Shown: positions 1 through 8,002 of the stretch, one piece after another
Layout: each line of letters begins with the position of its first letter
How positions within the stretch are numbered: the stretch's first letter is position 1
DNA from: Rothia terrae
GTDB lineage: Bacteria > Actinomycetota > Actinomycetes > Actinomycetales > Micrococcaceae
DNA: 64,000 nucleotides
Reading direction: 5' to 3'
Assembly: GCF_012396615.1 (NCBI RefSeq)
Contig: NZ_JAAXPV010000003.1
Location: 124,001-188,000 of the forward strand
Program-made: the position numbers and the translations under genes
The notes under the pieces: generated by a model
Databases searched by the model: none
Told to the model about the DNA's origin: nothing
The model's input: the letters and a program-made list of their open reading frames with translations, nothing else

Positions 1-478
1 GCTCGGTCGTCGCAAAGATGAACTTGATGTGTTCCGGCGGCTCCTCAACGATTTTGAGCAGGGCGTTAAACCCCTCACGGGTGACCATGTGGGCCTCATC
101 GATGATGAAGATTTTGTAGCGGTCACGCACAGGCGCGAAGGACGCACGCTCACGCAGATCGCGCGCATGGTCAACACCGCCGTGGGACGCCGCGTCCATC
201 TCAATCACGTCGAGTGAACCGCCACCGTCGCGGGAGAGCTCACGGCAAGAATCGCACACACCACACGGGGTAGGCGTAGGGCCTTCAGCGCAGTTGAGGC
301 AACGCGCCAAAATACGAGCCGACGTTGTCTTACCGCAACCGCGCGGACCAGAAAAGAGGTAGGCGTGGTTGACGCGGTTCTTCTCAAGCGCAGTCATAAG
401 GGGCTCAGTCACGTGCTCTTGACCGATAACATCGGCAAAAGTTTCGGGACGATACCGGCGGTACAAAGCAGTGCTCAC
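1..478 (-). CDS. dnaX: DNA polymerase III subunits gamma/tau, N-terminal part (cut by window edge)
   Basis: This is the clamp-loader ATPase of the replicative DNA polymerase. It is read on the minus strand from a GTG at 478-476, preceded by a GAGGG ribosome binding site at 486-490. About 159 residues are visible. They start [20 protein letters not shown], followed by the Walker A motif [11 protein letters not shown] near residue 44, a cysteine-rich zinc module (CLNC, then CGVCDSC) and the Walker B-like IDEAHM with LLKIVEEPP. This is the standard order in DnaX. The rest of domain III and the tau tail lie beyond base 1. The SRP RNA gene lies upstream on the same strand, an association common in bacteria. 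The holB gene for the partner subunit delta' is at 59989-61143. The identification is very secure; only the C-terminus is missing. Confidence 0.97.
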   Translation of the reverse strand, partial: MSTALYRRYRPETFADVIGQEHVTEPLMTALEKNRVNHAYLFSGPRGCGKTTSARILARCLNCAEGPTPTPCGVCDSCRELSRDGGGSLDVIEMDAASHGGVDHARDLRERASFAPVRDRYKIFIIDEAHMVTREGFNALLKIVEEPPEHIKFIFATTE

Positions 479-772
479 AGCTAAACCCTCATTTTTCGTT
501 CAATTCAACAGGTGCGATGCGCGAGCTTTCGGCGCTCGCGTCAACGACTCTTACCAAGTTTAGCGAGGGGGACTGACAATTTAAGGGTGGTTCACGCCGA
601 GCATGCTAAGACATTTACCTCATTAACGAACGGCCGCGTTGCAGACCGCTGGTGGCAAGCACTGTGCGATGGGCGGGGTGCCGGGGGGCGTCGGATGGGC
701 ATATAAAGCAGGACGCGCGTCGGCGGGATGTGCGTCTGCCGGGTGATCGCGTCGAGACTACCTGGGTGAAAA

Positions 773-854
773 GTGACCACGTAAACGTCAAAATACTCCG
801 AAAAGTAGGGTGATTGTGACGTTTTTATGGTCACCTTGACGGTTTTGTGGTCAC
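773..854. repeat. GTGACCA-type inverted/direct repeat cluster, copy 1
   Basis: Three related 18-base units lie in the 450-base gap upstream of dnaX. An inverted unit is at 773-790, and two direct units of the form TGACGnTTTnnTGGTCAC are at 817-834 and 837-854. Units one and two can pair into a long hairpin. A related cluster with different inner bases occurs at 16456-16536. I see no gene in 479-927, and apart from this cluster nothing else distinctive in it. Confidence 0.65.
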
Positions 855-927
855 ACCCGCGGCAGAAACGGGCAGGCAGGAGGCGAGGGCTATCACCCGG
901 ATGCGGACGCGGGCGTTAAACAAAAAA

Positions 928-1014
928 GACCCCTCACGCACCCGTCAGAGCCCAGATACCCTTGCTACCTTCCGGTCCTGGGGGAGTTCTCCAAGATAAC
1001 GCCACGTGAGAGGC
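928..1014 (-). ncRNA. ffs: Signal recognition particle RNA (4.5S type)
   Basis: On the minus strand this segment carries the hallmark SRP apical domain, with CCCCCAGG followed by CCGGAAGGTAGCAAGGGTA. The ends GCCTCTCACG and CGTGAGGGGTC pair to close one long hairpin. It is followed by a run of T on the minus strand (about 922-927) that can end transcription. The RNA binds Ffh to target nascent membrane and secreted proteins. The length of about 87 nt fits the short bacterial form without an Alu domain. It lies directly upstream of dnaX in the same orientation. Confidence 0.95.
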
Positions 1015-1021
1015 AAGTAAA

Positions 1022-1050
1022 AGTCTACAGTAAAGATATAGCTGAGGCAA
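1022..1050 (-). promoter_or_regulatory. Promoter of the SRP RNA gene
   Basis: On the minus strand a TTGCCT -35 box (1050-1045) is followed by a 17-base spacer and a TAGACT -10 box (1027-1022). This places the transcription start at about 1014-1015, exactly at the first base of the SRP RNA helix. Confidence 0.7.
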
Positions 1051-1288
1051 TCTGCGACAGGACGCCCTAGTCAGCAACACCCTTCTTGCCAATCCATCTG
1101 CTCCCTAAATCAAGGATGCGAGCTTACACGCCTGCCTATAGTAAGACCTTGCACTCGCCTCACCTTCTGTCTTTAGTCGTTATCGGCGTTCTCACTGAGC
1201 TACCTCTAATTGCGAACCGTACACCTTATAAGGTAAGCTCGTATCTGTTCGCTTTCGTGACTGCGTATTTTGTGCAGAAGCAACGCTT

Positions 1289-1373
1289 GGAGGATTCGCC
1301 TAGCGGCCTATGGCGCACGCCTGGAACGCGTGTTGGGTTCACGCCCTCAGGGGTTCAAATCCCCTATCCTCCG
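1289..1373 (+). tRNA. tRNA-Ser, anticodon GGA
   Basis: An 85-nt cloverleaf has acceptor stem GGAGGAT pairing with ATCCTCC and T-arm GGGGTTCAAATCCCC. It has the long variable arm typical of class II serine tRNAs and the anticodon GGA at 1323-1325. No CCA is encoded. A strong terminator follows directly, so the gene is probably transcribed alone. The upstream stretch 1051-1288 holds no recognisable gene. Confidence 0.95.
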
Positions 1374-1380
1374 CTATGAG

Positions 1381-1413
1381 AAAAGCCCCGGCTCATGTGA
1401 GCCGGGGCTTTTT
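1381..1413 (+). terminator. Intrinsic terminator after tRNA-Ser
   Basis: The perfect stem AAAAGCCCCGGCTC / GAGCCGGGGCTTTT with a four-base loop is followed by T residues, eight bases after the tRNA. Confidence 0.9.
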
Positions 1414-1467
1414 AGTGTCTGTGCGCCGCCCCCTAGTTGGCGGGTATGGGGGGGATAGGCTGAACCC

Positions 1468-2214
1468 ATGTCTACTATTGCAATTGCTGGAGCTTCCGGT
1501 TTTCTTGGAAAGCTCATTGTTGAAGAATCAAAGAAGCGCGGCCACGAGCTCGTTGAGATTTCCCGTTCAAAGGGTGTCAATCTAAGCACTGGCGAAGGCT
1601 TGGCTGATGCGCTCAAGAAAGCGGACGCTGTAATCGATGCTTCGCAGGTGGCGACTCCTGACGCTGCTGACCCCGTCCAGCCGATTGTTGATGCTGCTCA
1701 GACTCTGACTCGAGTGGCGAACGATCAGGGTGTTGAGCGCGTCGTGATGCTTTCTATCAACGGTGTTGAGAAAGAGAACTTGCAGGAGTTCCCTTTCTAC
1801 AAGGCGCGTTTTGAGCAAGAAGGTGTAATCACAAAAAATGCCAAGTTGCCCGTCGTGGTGCGTAGTGCTCAGTGGTTTGAATTTGTGCTGAATCCCGCGG
1901 GCACCGAAGAAGCCGATCATGAAGTTCGCGTGCAGAACTGGGACATTCAGCCGGTAGCTACCCGTAGCGTCGCCCGTTTCTTGGTAGAAGCCGCAGAGGG
2001 TGAGCACGGTGAAGGTGTGGTGACCGTCGCCGGTGCTGAGCGCATCACCCTGCCACAGCTGACTGAAAAGGTTCTCGCAGCTAGGGATGATTCTCGCAAG
2101 GTGGTGACTGTCGACCCTGCGCTTGAAGGTTTGGGTGACGGTTCGCTTCATGCTCCTGCGGATGCGGTTATTCTTGAGCCGAACATCGAGCAGTGGGTGC
2201 GCGAGCAGGCATAA
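1468..2214 (+). CDS. NAD(P)-binding NmrA/SDR-like protein
   Basis: A 248-residue cytosolic protein starts with a Rossmann dinucleotide-binding motif, AIAGASGFLGKLI at residues 5-17, the GxxGxxG form used by atypical short-chain dehydrogenases and NmrA-like proteins. A second strand and VIDAS segment follow near residue 55. There is no clear YxxxK catalytic pair, although FYKARFEQE near 110 occupies the usual place. It resembles the family of NAD(P)H-sensing or quinone-reductase-like proteins. The substrate cannot be told from the sequence. It stands alone between tRNA-Ser and the DUF1800 operon, with its own spacing on both sides. The ATG is the first start in the frame after a G-rich stretch. 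Confidence 0.8.
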   Translation: MSTIAIAGASGFLGKLIVEESKKRGHELVEISRSKGVNLSTGEGLADALKKADAVIDASQVATPDAADPVQPIVDAAQTLTRVANDQGVERVVMLSINGVEKENLQEFPFYKARFEQEGVITKNAKLPVVVRSAQWFEFVLNPAGTEEADHEVRVQNWDIQPVATRSVARFLVEAAEGEHGEGVVTVAGAERITLPQLTEKVLAARDDSRKVVTVDPALEGLGDGSLHAPADAVILEPNIEQWVREQA

Positions 2215-2291
2215 GGCGGTACTGGCCTCTGCCAAACCACCTCACCTTACCCCACCGCTCCTGTTCTCGGCGTTTAAGGCGTTTAAAGAGT

Positions 2292-2392
2292 CAGGACACG
2301 AAAACCTCCCACTGACGTGGTGTGAAACACCGAGAGGTTGTTTGTCACCACTAAACAGCCCACAAAATACCCGCACTTTGTTGCTTGTCCTG
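2292..2392 (+). other. Nested inverted-repeat region, candidate structured RNA leader
   Basis: CAGGACA (2292-2298) can pair with TGTCCTG (2386-2392). Inside lie two further stems: AACCTC 2303-2308 with GAGGTT 2334-2339, itself closing GGTGT 2319-2323 with ACACC 2327-2331; and ACAAA 2362-2366 with TTTGT 2377-2381. This has the shape of a three-way junction. It lies about 240 bases before the DUF1800 start. It matches no RNA family that I recognise. Confidence 0.35.
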
Positions 2393-2429
2393 GCGTAAGG
2401 CATCTGCATAAAGTAAAGGTGACTGTCTA

Positions 2430-2519
2430 TATGCCTTGTGACGGGTAAGTCCCCAACTTGCCGGTAGTCACAAGACATACATACTGGCTGTAACCACCTG
2501 AAATCCCCGTTTGAGGTTG
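2430..2519 (+). other. Two consecutive inverted repeats upstream of the DUF1800 gene
   Basis: TATGcCTTGTGAC (2430-2442) pairs with GTCACAAGaCATA (2467-2479), with an inner GGTAAG/CTTGCC stem. It is followed by CTGTAaCcACCT pairing with AGGTtGcTACAG (about 2488-2525). Together with 2292-2392 these fill most of the gap before the DUF1800 start at 2628. Confidence 0.35.
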
Positions 2520-2627
2520 CTACAGCAGGCATGAGAACCACAACTTATTGCGATGCAGCACCATTGCACCCGTGGATTCTTGGCGCAGTCCTATCTTTAT
2601 CGACAATCCCAGGAAAATCCCAGACAT

Positions 2628-4205
2628 ATGGCTAATATCAGCTTTAACTCCCCGTACCTCAACGGTGTTGAACTGACCAGCAGAGAAGGCTGGTTTTTCG
2701 CACGCAAACTGTGTGCAGCACCTACCGCAGCACGCGCATCCGCTATTGAATCAATGGGCGTGGACGCGTGGATCGAGAAACAGCTAAACCCTGATTCTCT
2801 GACCGAAAGCGCCCAGTACAACAGCGAGCGCAAGGCAATTTTCCCTTCGTGCTTTATCAAGGCACCGGCGGGTAAGACTCTCGATAAGAATTTCTACGAC
2901 ACCTATCACGGTGGTAATCGTCACAAAAACTATGATGTGGCGACTTACGTTCTAGAGGCAGCTTTCCACCGTAGTTGGGCATCTGAGAAGCAGTTACAGG
3001 CTAAGATAGCTCAGTTTTGGGCTGATACTGTGGCTGCAAGCATTGAGAAGTCACCGGATGGTTTTCACGACTACGTGAACGTGCTTTTTGATGGCGCCCT
3101 CGGTAAGTACAGTGACCTGCTGTGGGAGCTGATCAATACTCGTACGATGAATCTGTTTCTCGATAACATCACGAATACTCAGTTCGCGCTGAATGAGAAT
3201 ATGGGCCGCGAGATTATGGAGCTACACACGTGGGGTACTGATAAGGGTTACTCGCAGGATGATGTGGTTGCAGTGGCTAAGCTCATGACCGGTTTTAAGG
3301 GTAATTATGATGGTGTATTGAGCGAGGCTCGTCCTGACCTTCATTTCTTTGGTCCGATTACTGTCTGCGGTCGTACCCTTGAGAACGGTGGTTCTACCGC
3401 TGAAGATATGTATGCAACTTTGCGTGAGTTAATTGATTATCTGACGCACGATCGCGGTACCGCCATGCGCATTTCGCGTCGTCTGATTCAGTATTTTGTG
3501 GGGGAGCACCAAGATTGGCAGGGGCTTCAGCAGAAAATGGCTGACGCTTATCTTGAGGCTGATACGGATATTCGTCCCGTTCTGCGAATTTTGTTTAAAT
3601 CTGCTGAATTCCGTGCTTCGGGTGGTCAGACTATCCAGCGTCCGGCAAGTGTCTTGGCTTCGCTATTTGCTTCAGGAAAATTGAAACTCAAGAACACTAA
3701 TAATCTTTCTGATATGAGCGTTATCTATACACCCTTGTACAGAGTGTTTATGATGCTTAGCTATTACTCGGCCGGTATGCCCTACACCGCACCGGCAACT
3801 GACGGTTACCCGCTGAGCCCGCGCGCGTGGATTAATTCCACCAATGTCAATAGCATCTCTAAGTTCTCGCGGTTTACCAACTACATTTCAACGTGGGACG
3901 GCAACGCGAAAGATAGTTTTGCTCGCTGGGCTGAGCCTATTGATTGGGCGGACGCGCTGGGTATCACGGTGGGTAAAACCAGCGTGAACGATGCGGCGCG
4001 CAAGGTTTTTGTAACCCTCACCGGTTATTCCATTGAGAACGAGCCCAACATTGTGGGGGCTTTGGCAACGTTCGCTAAGAACACGACCCCGGAGGCTGTC
4101 TCTGGTGATGCTCGTGTTGCAGATAGCGAACGCATCAGCAGTGACGATGAAGTAAAGCGTCTTGTTGAGGCTACTTTGACCGCTCCCCACTTCTTGCTTG
4201 TCTAA
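2628..4205 (+). CDS. DUF1800 domain protein
   Basis: A 525-residue protein of the DUF1800 family, which is nearly always encoded next to a DUF1501 protein, as here. The biochemical role is not established. Family hallmarks are visible: LTSREGWFFARKLCAAPT near the N-terminus, a helix with FWADTVAAS, then NENMGREIMELHTWG, where the GREIMELHTxG segment is characteristic. RRLIQYFVGE and a C-terminal LTAPHFLLV ending are also present. I place the start at ATG 2628 (MANISF), with AGGA 15-18 bases upstream. An in-frame start at 2553 would add 25 residues without a ribosome site. No clear signal peptide is seen. The next gene begins nine bases after the stop, so the two form an operon. Confidence 0.85.
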   Translation: MANISFNSPYLNGVELTSREGWFFARKLCAAPTAARASAIESMGVDAWIEKQLNPDSLTESAQYNSERKAIFPSCFIKAPAGKTLDKNFYDTYHGGNRHKNYDVATYVLEAAFHRSWASEKQLQAKIAQFWADTVAASIEKSPDGFHDYVNVLFDGALGKYSDLLWELINTRTMNLFLDNITNTQFALNENMGREIMELHTWGTDKGYSQDDVVAVAKLMTGFKGNYDGVLSEARPDLHFFGPITVCGRTLENGGSTAEDMYATLRELIDYLTHDRGTAMRISRRLIQYFVGEHQDWQGLQQKMADAYLEADTDIRPVLRILFKSAEFRASGGQTIQRPASVLASLFASGKLKLKNTNNLSDMSVIYTPLYRVFMMLSYYSAGMPYTAPATDGYPLSPRAWINSTNVNSISKFSRFTNYISTWDGNAKDSFARWAEPIDWADALGITVGKTSVNDAARKVFVTLTGYSIENEPNIVGALATFAKNTTPEAVSGDARVADSERISSDDEVKRLVEATLTAPHFLLV

Positions 4206-4214
4206 GGATTTACC

Positions 4215-5609
4215 GTGAAACATTTCAAAACACTTTTTCTAAAAGAAGACTCTTTGCATCAGGTGCATCATCACTCGGGTGATGACTCCCGTAATTTTCT
4301 GGTGGATACTCGCACCGGTGAGAACATCCGCTCTTTTGATCAGGCAAATAGCATTGCTTGTGAGCGCCTGAGTGAGAATGCTGGCGGTTTTGGCCGTCGT
4401 AGCCTGCTCAAGGGCGGCGCGCTGGGTGTGCTGTCGTTGAGTTCTATGATGTTGCATGAGTCGATTTACCCGCGCTATGCCTATGCGGCAGAACCTGTGG
4501 GTGATGGCACCGTGCTCGTTGTGGTCTACCTGCGCGGCGGCGCTGACGGGCTCTCACTCGTCACCCCATACAACGATGACCATTACAATGCCAACCGTAA
4601 GACCACGCGCAAGTCGCTGTCTATGAACGGTGCCTACAAGCTGGATGGCACCTTCATGCTGGCACCTGAGCTGTCCGGCCTGAAGAAGGCGTGGATTGCC
4701 GGCGACCTGTCGATTGCGCACTCGGTGGGTATCGACAACAACACGCGCTCGCACTTTAGCAACTACATCATTTCTGACCGCTCAGCACCGGTGCAGTACA
4801 AGACCGGCTGGCTGGCGCGTCTGCTGGATGCCACCTATAACAATGAGTCGCAGTTCCGCGCGTTTTCCCATGCCGGACGCGTCTCTGGCGCCTTCTACGG
4901 CCACGACCAAGAAATCCTGTCCATCAACGCGTTCAGCGATTTCAAGGTATCGACCTCCTTCAAAGACACTGAAACCATTTCTGCGGTGGCTTCACGCATC
5001 AGCCGAAATGTCGGTGGCGATTTGGGTGTCAGCGTCAAGACCACCCTCGGTGCTATGAACCAGGTTCAGGAGATCTCAAACGCCGGTTACAAGCCTGAAA
5101 ACGGTGCCGATTACCCCGACACCGCGCTGGGCGCCGGTATGAAGGATATCGCTCAGATTATTAAGGCAAACAAGGGTGTGCAGGTAGTGACCGTTGACCA
5201 GGGTGACTGGGATACCCACCGTGGACAGGCAGATCGCCTGAATACCTTGGCAAAGGACTTGGGCGATTCCCTCGGCGCTTTCTACCAAGATATGGGTGCA
5301 CTTCGTATGCAGAACGTCGTGGTCATGACTGTCTCTGAATTCGGCCGCACCACGGTAGAAAACCAGTCGCTAGGCACCGACCACGGCGCGGGCAACTTCT
5401 CATTCGTGCTCTCCGGCAAAGCAACCGGACGCATCGCCGGCGGCTCGTGGGGCGGACTCAAGAACGATGACGATAAAGACAACGCCATCCGCACCGACTA
5501 CCGCTCAGTTGCTGCTGAAGTGATGTCGAAGGGCCTTGGCGTGGATTCCGCCCGCATCGCCCAGATCTTCCCCGAATTTACGCCCAAGCCGGTTGGTCTA
5601 CTCGCATAA
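4215..5609 (+). CDS. DUF1501 protein with twin-arginine signal
   Basis: A 464-residue DUF1501 protein (alkaline-phosphatase-like fold family), the usual partner of DUF1800. It starts at GTG 4215 after an AAGGA site at 4205-4208. A twin-arginine export signal (GRRSLLKGGALGVLSLSSMML) lies at residues 60-80, followed by an AYAAEP cleavage region near 88-93. This leaves an unusually long leader of about 60 residues before the arginines. The mature part shows VVVYLRGGADGLS, a HSVG segment near 160 and the C-terminal VSEFGRTTVENQ and GTDHGAGN motifs typical of the family. Export as a folded protein is therefore likely. Its substrate is unknown. A strong terminator follows. Confidence 0.87.
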   Translation: MKHFKTLFLKEDSLHQVHHHSGDDSRNFLVDTRTGENIRSFDQANSIACERLSENAGGFGRRSLLKGGALGVLSLSSMMLHESIYPRYAYAAEPVGDGTVLVVVYLRGGADGLSLVTPYNDDHYNANRKTTRKSLSMNGAYKLDGTFMLAPELSGLKKAWIAGDLSIAHSVGIDNNTRSHFSNYIISDRSAPVQYKTGWLARLLDATYNNESQFRAFSHAGRVSGAFYGHDQEILSINAFSDFKVSTSFKDTETISAVASRISRNVGGDLGVSVKTTLGAMNQVQEISNAGYKPENGADYPDTALGAGMKDIAQIIKANKGVQVVTVDQGDWDTHRGQADRLNTLAKDLGDSLGAFYQDMGALRMQNVVVMTVSEFGRTTVENQSLGTDHGAGNFSFVLSGKATGRIAGGSWGGLKNDDDKDNAIRTDYRSVAAEVMSKGLGVDSARIAQIFPEFTPKPVGLLA

Positions 5610-5636
5610 AGAAAAGACTTTCTTAACCAGCTTATA

Positions 5637-5675
5637 AAGTGCTCCCGATCTGATGCACCAGACCGGGAGCACTTT
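5637..5675 (+). terminator. Intrinsic terminator of the DUF1800-DUF1501 operon
   Basis: AAGTGCTCCCG pairs with CGGGAGCACTT around a short loop and is followed by TATTT. It can work for both strands. Confidence 0.85.
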
Positions 5676-5706
5676 ATTTAACAACGATTTTTAGAACAGC
5701 TGGTAT

Positions 5707-5826
5707 GAGACCGATGGACGCACGTCTGCCAGCAGTCCCTCTCGCTTCACTCGCGCGGGGTGCTCGGAAGCGACTCACGTCGGCGACCCGTACTTACAAG
5801 GTGAAGAACGCGCGTCCATCGGTCTC
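5707..5826 (+). repeat. Intergenic palindromic repeat family 1, copy A
   Basis: This is a 120-base element between two convergent genes. Its ends, GAGACCGATGGACGCACG (5707-5724) and CGCGCGTCCATCGGTCTC (5809-5826), are inverted repeats with one mismatch in 18. The inner core GCCAGCAGTCCCTCTCGC (from 5728) recurs at 29260-29277 and, inverted, at 31877-31894. The outer arms of the three copies share no sequence. Confidence 0.8.
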
Positions 5827-5860
5827 TGCGCATCAGCATCGCGTCCGCTAACGCCGCAGG

Positions 5861-6607
5861 TTAGGATGCTCGCACTGCGCCCTCGTCCGGGGTGGCTGAG
5901 AGCTTTGACCAGTTGTACCAGCCGTAGATGGAGTTGAAGATGAAAGCGATGTACATGACCACCATGTCCATAGATCCCGCGGTGTCGCTGGTGAGCCAGA
6001 GGACGATTTGGGCGAGGTTGAGAACAATCCACAGTGCCCACTGTTCGCGGTAGCGGTAAACCATGAGAATCTGCGCGATAACGGCGATGGTGGTGGTAAA
6101 TGAGTCAATGTAAGGCTGGTTAGAGCCGATGCTTGCAAGGAGCATGCCGTAGAGCCAGGTGCCCAGTGCCAGAATGACTGCTACCGCTGCCCAGCCGGTG
6201 AAAGCGATGCGCCTGGTTTTGACGTCCTTCGCATCGCCCTCGTTTGCCTGACGCGTCAGGTTTTTGCGCCAGGTGTACAGTCCCCAGAACTGGGTGAGCA
6301 CGTAGAACACTGCGATCATGACCTCGCCGTAGAAGACCGCCTGCAGCGAAAGGTAGAGGTAGAGAACGTTTTGAATGACGCCGAAGAAGTAGTTTGAAAT
6401 GCGTCCTTTGCCGACCAGCGCTACACAGATGACGCCACTGATTGCAACGATGGAACCAATGATTCCCTGGGGGTATACCACCGCAAAAATGACTTGGAGC
6501 AAGATGATGGCGGGGTAAAAGATTTTTTCAAAGGGCGTGTAGCCGACGAAGAGGTCTTCGTAGACTTTTCGACTGAAGCTTTTGTGGTGGATTGCAGGTG
6601 CTGTCAT
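5861..6607 (-). CDS. pnuC: Nicotinamide riboside transporter PnuC
   Basis: A 248-residue polytopic membrane protein of the PnuC family, which lets nicotinamide riboside cross the membrane by facilitated diffusion. Several hydrophobic helices are visible, together with family motifs such as the tryptophan-rich FWGLYTWRKN near residue 107 and the C-terminal YGWYNWSKL. A charged stretch (RQANEGDAKDVKTRR) separates the two halves. It lies 48 bases downstream of nadR on the same strand. NadR phosphorylates the imported riboside and so traps it. The pair forms a classic NAD salvage operon. The ribosome site before ATG 6607 is weak (GAAAG). Confidence 0.93.
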   Translation of the reverse strand: MTAPAIHHKSFSRKVYEDLFVGYTPFEKIFYPAIILLQVIFAVVYPQGIIGSIVAISGVICVALVGKGRISNYFFGVIQNVLYLYLSLQAVFYGEVMIAVFYVLTQFWGLYTWRKNLTRQANEGDAKDVKTRRIAFTGWAAVAVILALGTWLYGMLLASIGSNQPYIDSFTTTIAVIAQILMVYRYREQWALWIVLNLAQIVLWLTSDTAGSMDMVVMYIAFIFNSIYGWYNWSKLSATPDEGAVRAS

Positions 6608-6655
6608 TCTTTTACTTTCGAAGAAATAGTGGAAAGACGGTGGGCGATGAGGACG

Positions 6656-7783
6656 CTAGTTGGCTAGCACCGCGTTGATGGCGGCTTTGGCTTGTTCGTA
6701 GCGGGCTGCGTATCCGTTGCCGGTGAGCGAGACGAGTTTATTTTCTAGGCCTGCGGCTTTTACTTCTTCCAGCATCAGGTCTGAGATTTCGGTGAGGTAG
6801 GCGTCTGTGTTGTTGGTTTGCGACCTGAAACCGTCGTCGGTGTAGCTTGCCTGGCTGACGGGTGGGATGAACAGAATAAGATCCCAGCGTGCTTTGGCGA
6901 TGAGCGAGTCTGCCATGGGTTTGAGGGCTGTTGTCCAGTCGTCCATGGTCAGCGCACTGGCGGGGTCTGCTACCGATAGCGCCGCGTAGCATTTGGTGAC
7001 CATCGCGTCGGTATCCATCAGCGCTAGCCCGCGGTTACCGGGATTATCAATGACCTCGCGGTTGAGCTGGTATTGGCCGGTGAAAACATTCTGGTAGTCC
7101 AGCAGGTCGTAGTCTTCATCGCGAATGTTCGCCTCGACCTGGTAAACCCGCGCGTACTCGTAGGAGTACGGTGCGATGTAGAGCTTGGCGAGGTCTTCGA
7201 TCAGGGTGGTTTTACCGCCGGACGCTGCGCCCATGACTAGCACGTTCTTGGTGAAGAAACGTCTGAACGGGGGAGCGATGAAATCCCAGTAGTGTAGAGG
7301 ATTCTCAAGGATGCGTTCGCTAGTGAGTGCGTCGTCGCTGCAGTCTTCACTGCACTCTGTGCCGGTGCGAGCTGAAAACGTAGAAGCATGCACGAGTTTT
7401 CCACCGGCGTCCTGAGCTAGGTGCTGGACGCGGGCGTCGTTCTCGGCGTCGTACCAGGTACGTGTGGCGGTGGCTTGGACGTGCTTTTCGCAGAGCTCTT
7501 CTATGGTCTGTGCGGGGAGCTCACTGTCGGTGACTGTTGCGAAGTCTACGATGACTAGTGGATCGTTTTTGAAGTATTCAGAGACATAGCGGTAACGCTT
7601 AATGTGAGTCATGCCGGCGTGACTACCTGCATCGTGCTCGTGCCCGGCGACAATTACTAAGGCGCCGCCGTCGTTTTCTTTCTTGGCACGTAAAATGGTG
7701 TCAATATGCGCCCGATGCAACGGCGCGAACGAACCCACCACTACACCTACGCCGGTGCCGGTGAGCTGTTTCTTGTACAGCAT
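6656..7783 (-). CDS. nadR: NadR-type NMN adenylyltransferase / ribosylnicotinamide kinase
   Basis: A 375-residue bifunctional NAD salvage enzyme without the helix-turn-helix repressor domain of the enterobacterial NadR. Residues 12-30 carry the nucleotidyltransferase motif, here [10 protein letters not shown], so the usual HxGH reads HRAH. The segment [20 protein letters not shown] (about 157-176) matches the NadR domain junction. The kinase domain follows with Walker [10 protein letters not shown] at 185-193. It should phosphorylate nicotinamide riboside and adenylate NMN to NAD. ATG 7783 has GAAAGG nine bases upstream. It precedes pnuC as an operon. The Gly-to-Ala change in HxGH makes the adenylyltransferase half worth testing. 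Confidence 0.9.
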   Translation of the reverse strand: MLYKKQLTGTGVGVVVGSFAPLHRAHIDTILRAKKENDGGALVIVAGHEHDAGSHAGMTHIKRYRYVSEYFKNDPLVIVDFATVTDSELPAQTIEELCEKHVQATATRTWYDAENDARVQHLAQDAGGKLVHASTFSARTGTECSEDCSDDALTSERILENPLHYWDFIAPPFRRFFTKNVLVMGAASGGKTTLIEDLAKLYIAPYSYEYARVYQVEANIRDEDYDLLDYQNVFTGQYQLNREVIDNPGNRGLALMDTDAMVTKCYAALSVADPASALTMDDWTTALKPMADSLIAKARWDLILFIPPVSQASYTDDGFRSQTNNTDAYLTEISDLMLEEVKAAGLENKLVSLTGNGYAARYEQAKAAINAVLAN

Positions 7784-8002
7784 GTTGGTGCCTTTCGTTG
7801 CCGCGGTGAGGGGAAATCTACGTCAAAAGTTTTGCAGGTATTGAGCCCAGAAACAAGTTATAGTCATCTCGACACTAATTATTACTTCGGTGCGTTACGT
7901 AAGCGTTCACCGTCCGTCATATGACCGTTACATTTTTCAGCTTGCACGGTATCTATACACTGGATACTTGCACCCGCCATTAGTTCGTAGATAGAGAGTC
8001 TC

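Noticed and set aside
1582-2235. 217-codon minus-strand open frame opposite the NmrA-like gene
   Set aside because: It is a shadow of the plus-strand gene, has no ribosome site and encodes no recognisable motif.
5707-5826. Classical MITE with terminal inverted repeats
   Set aside because: Terminal arms differ completely between the copies, and I see no target-site duplication.
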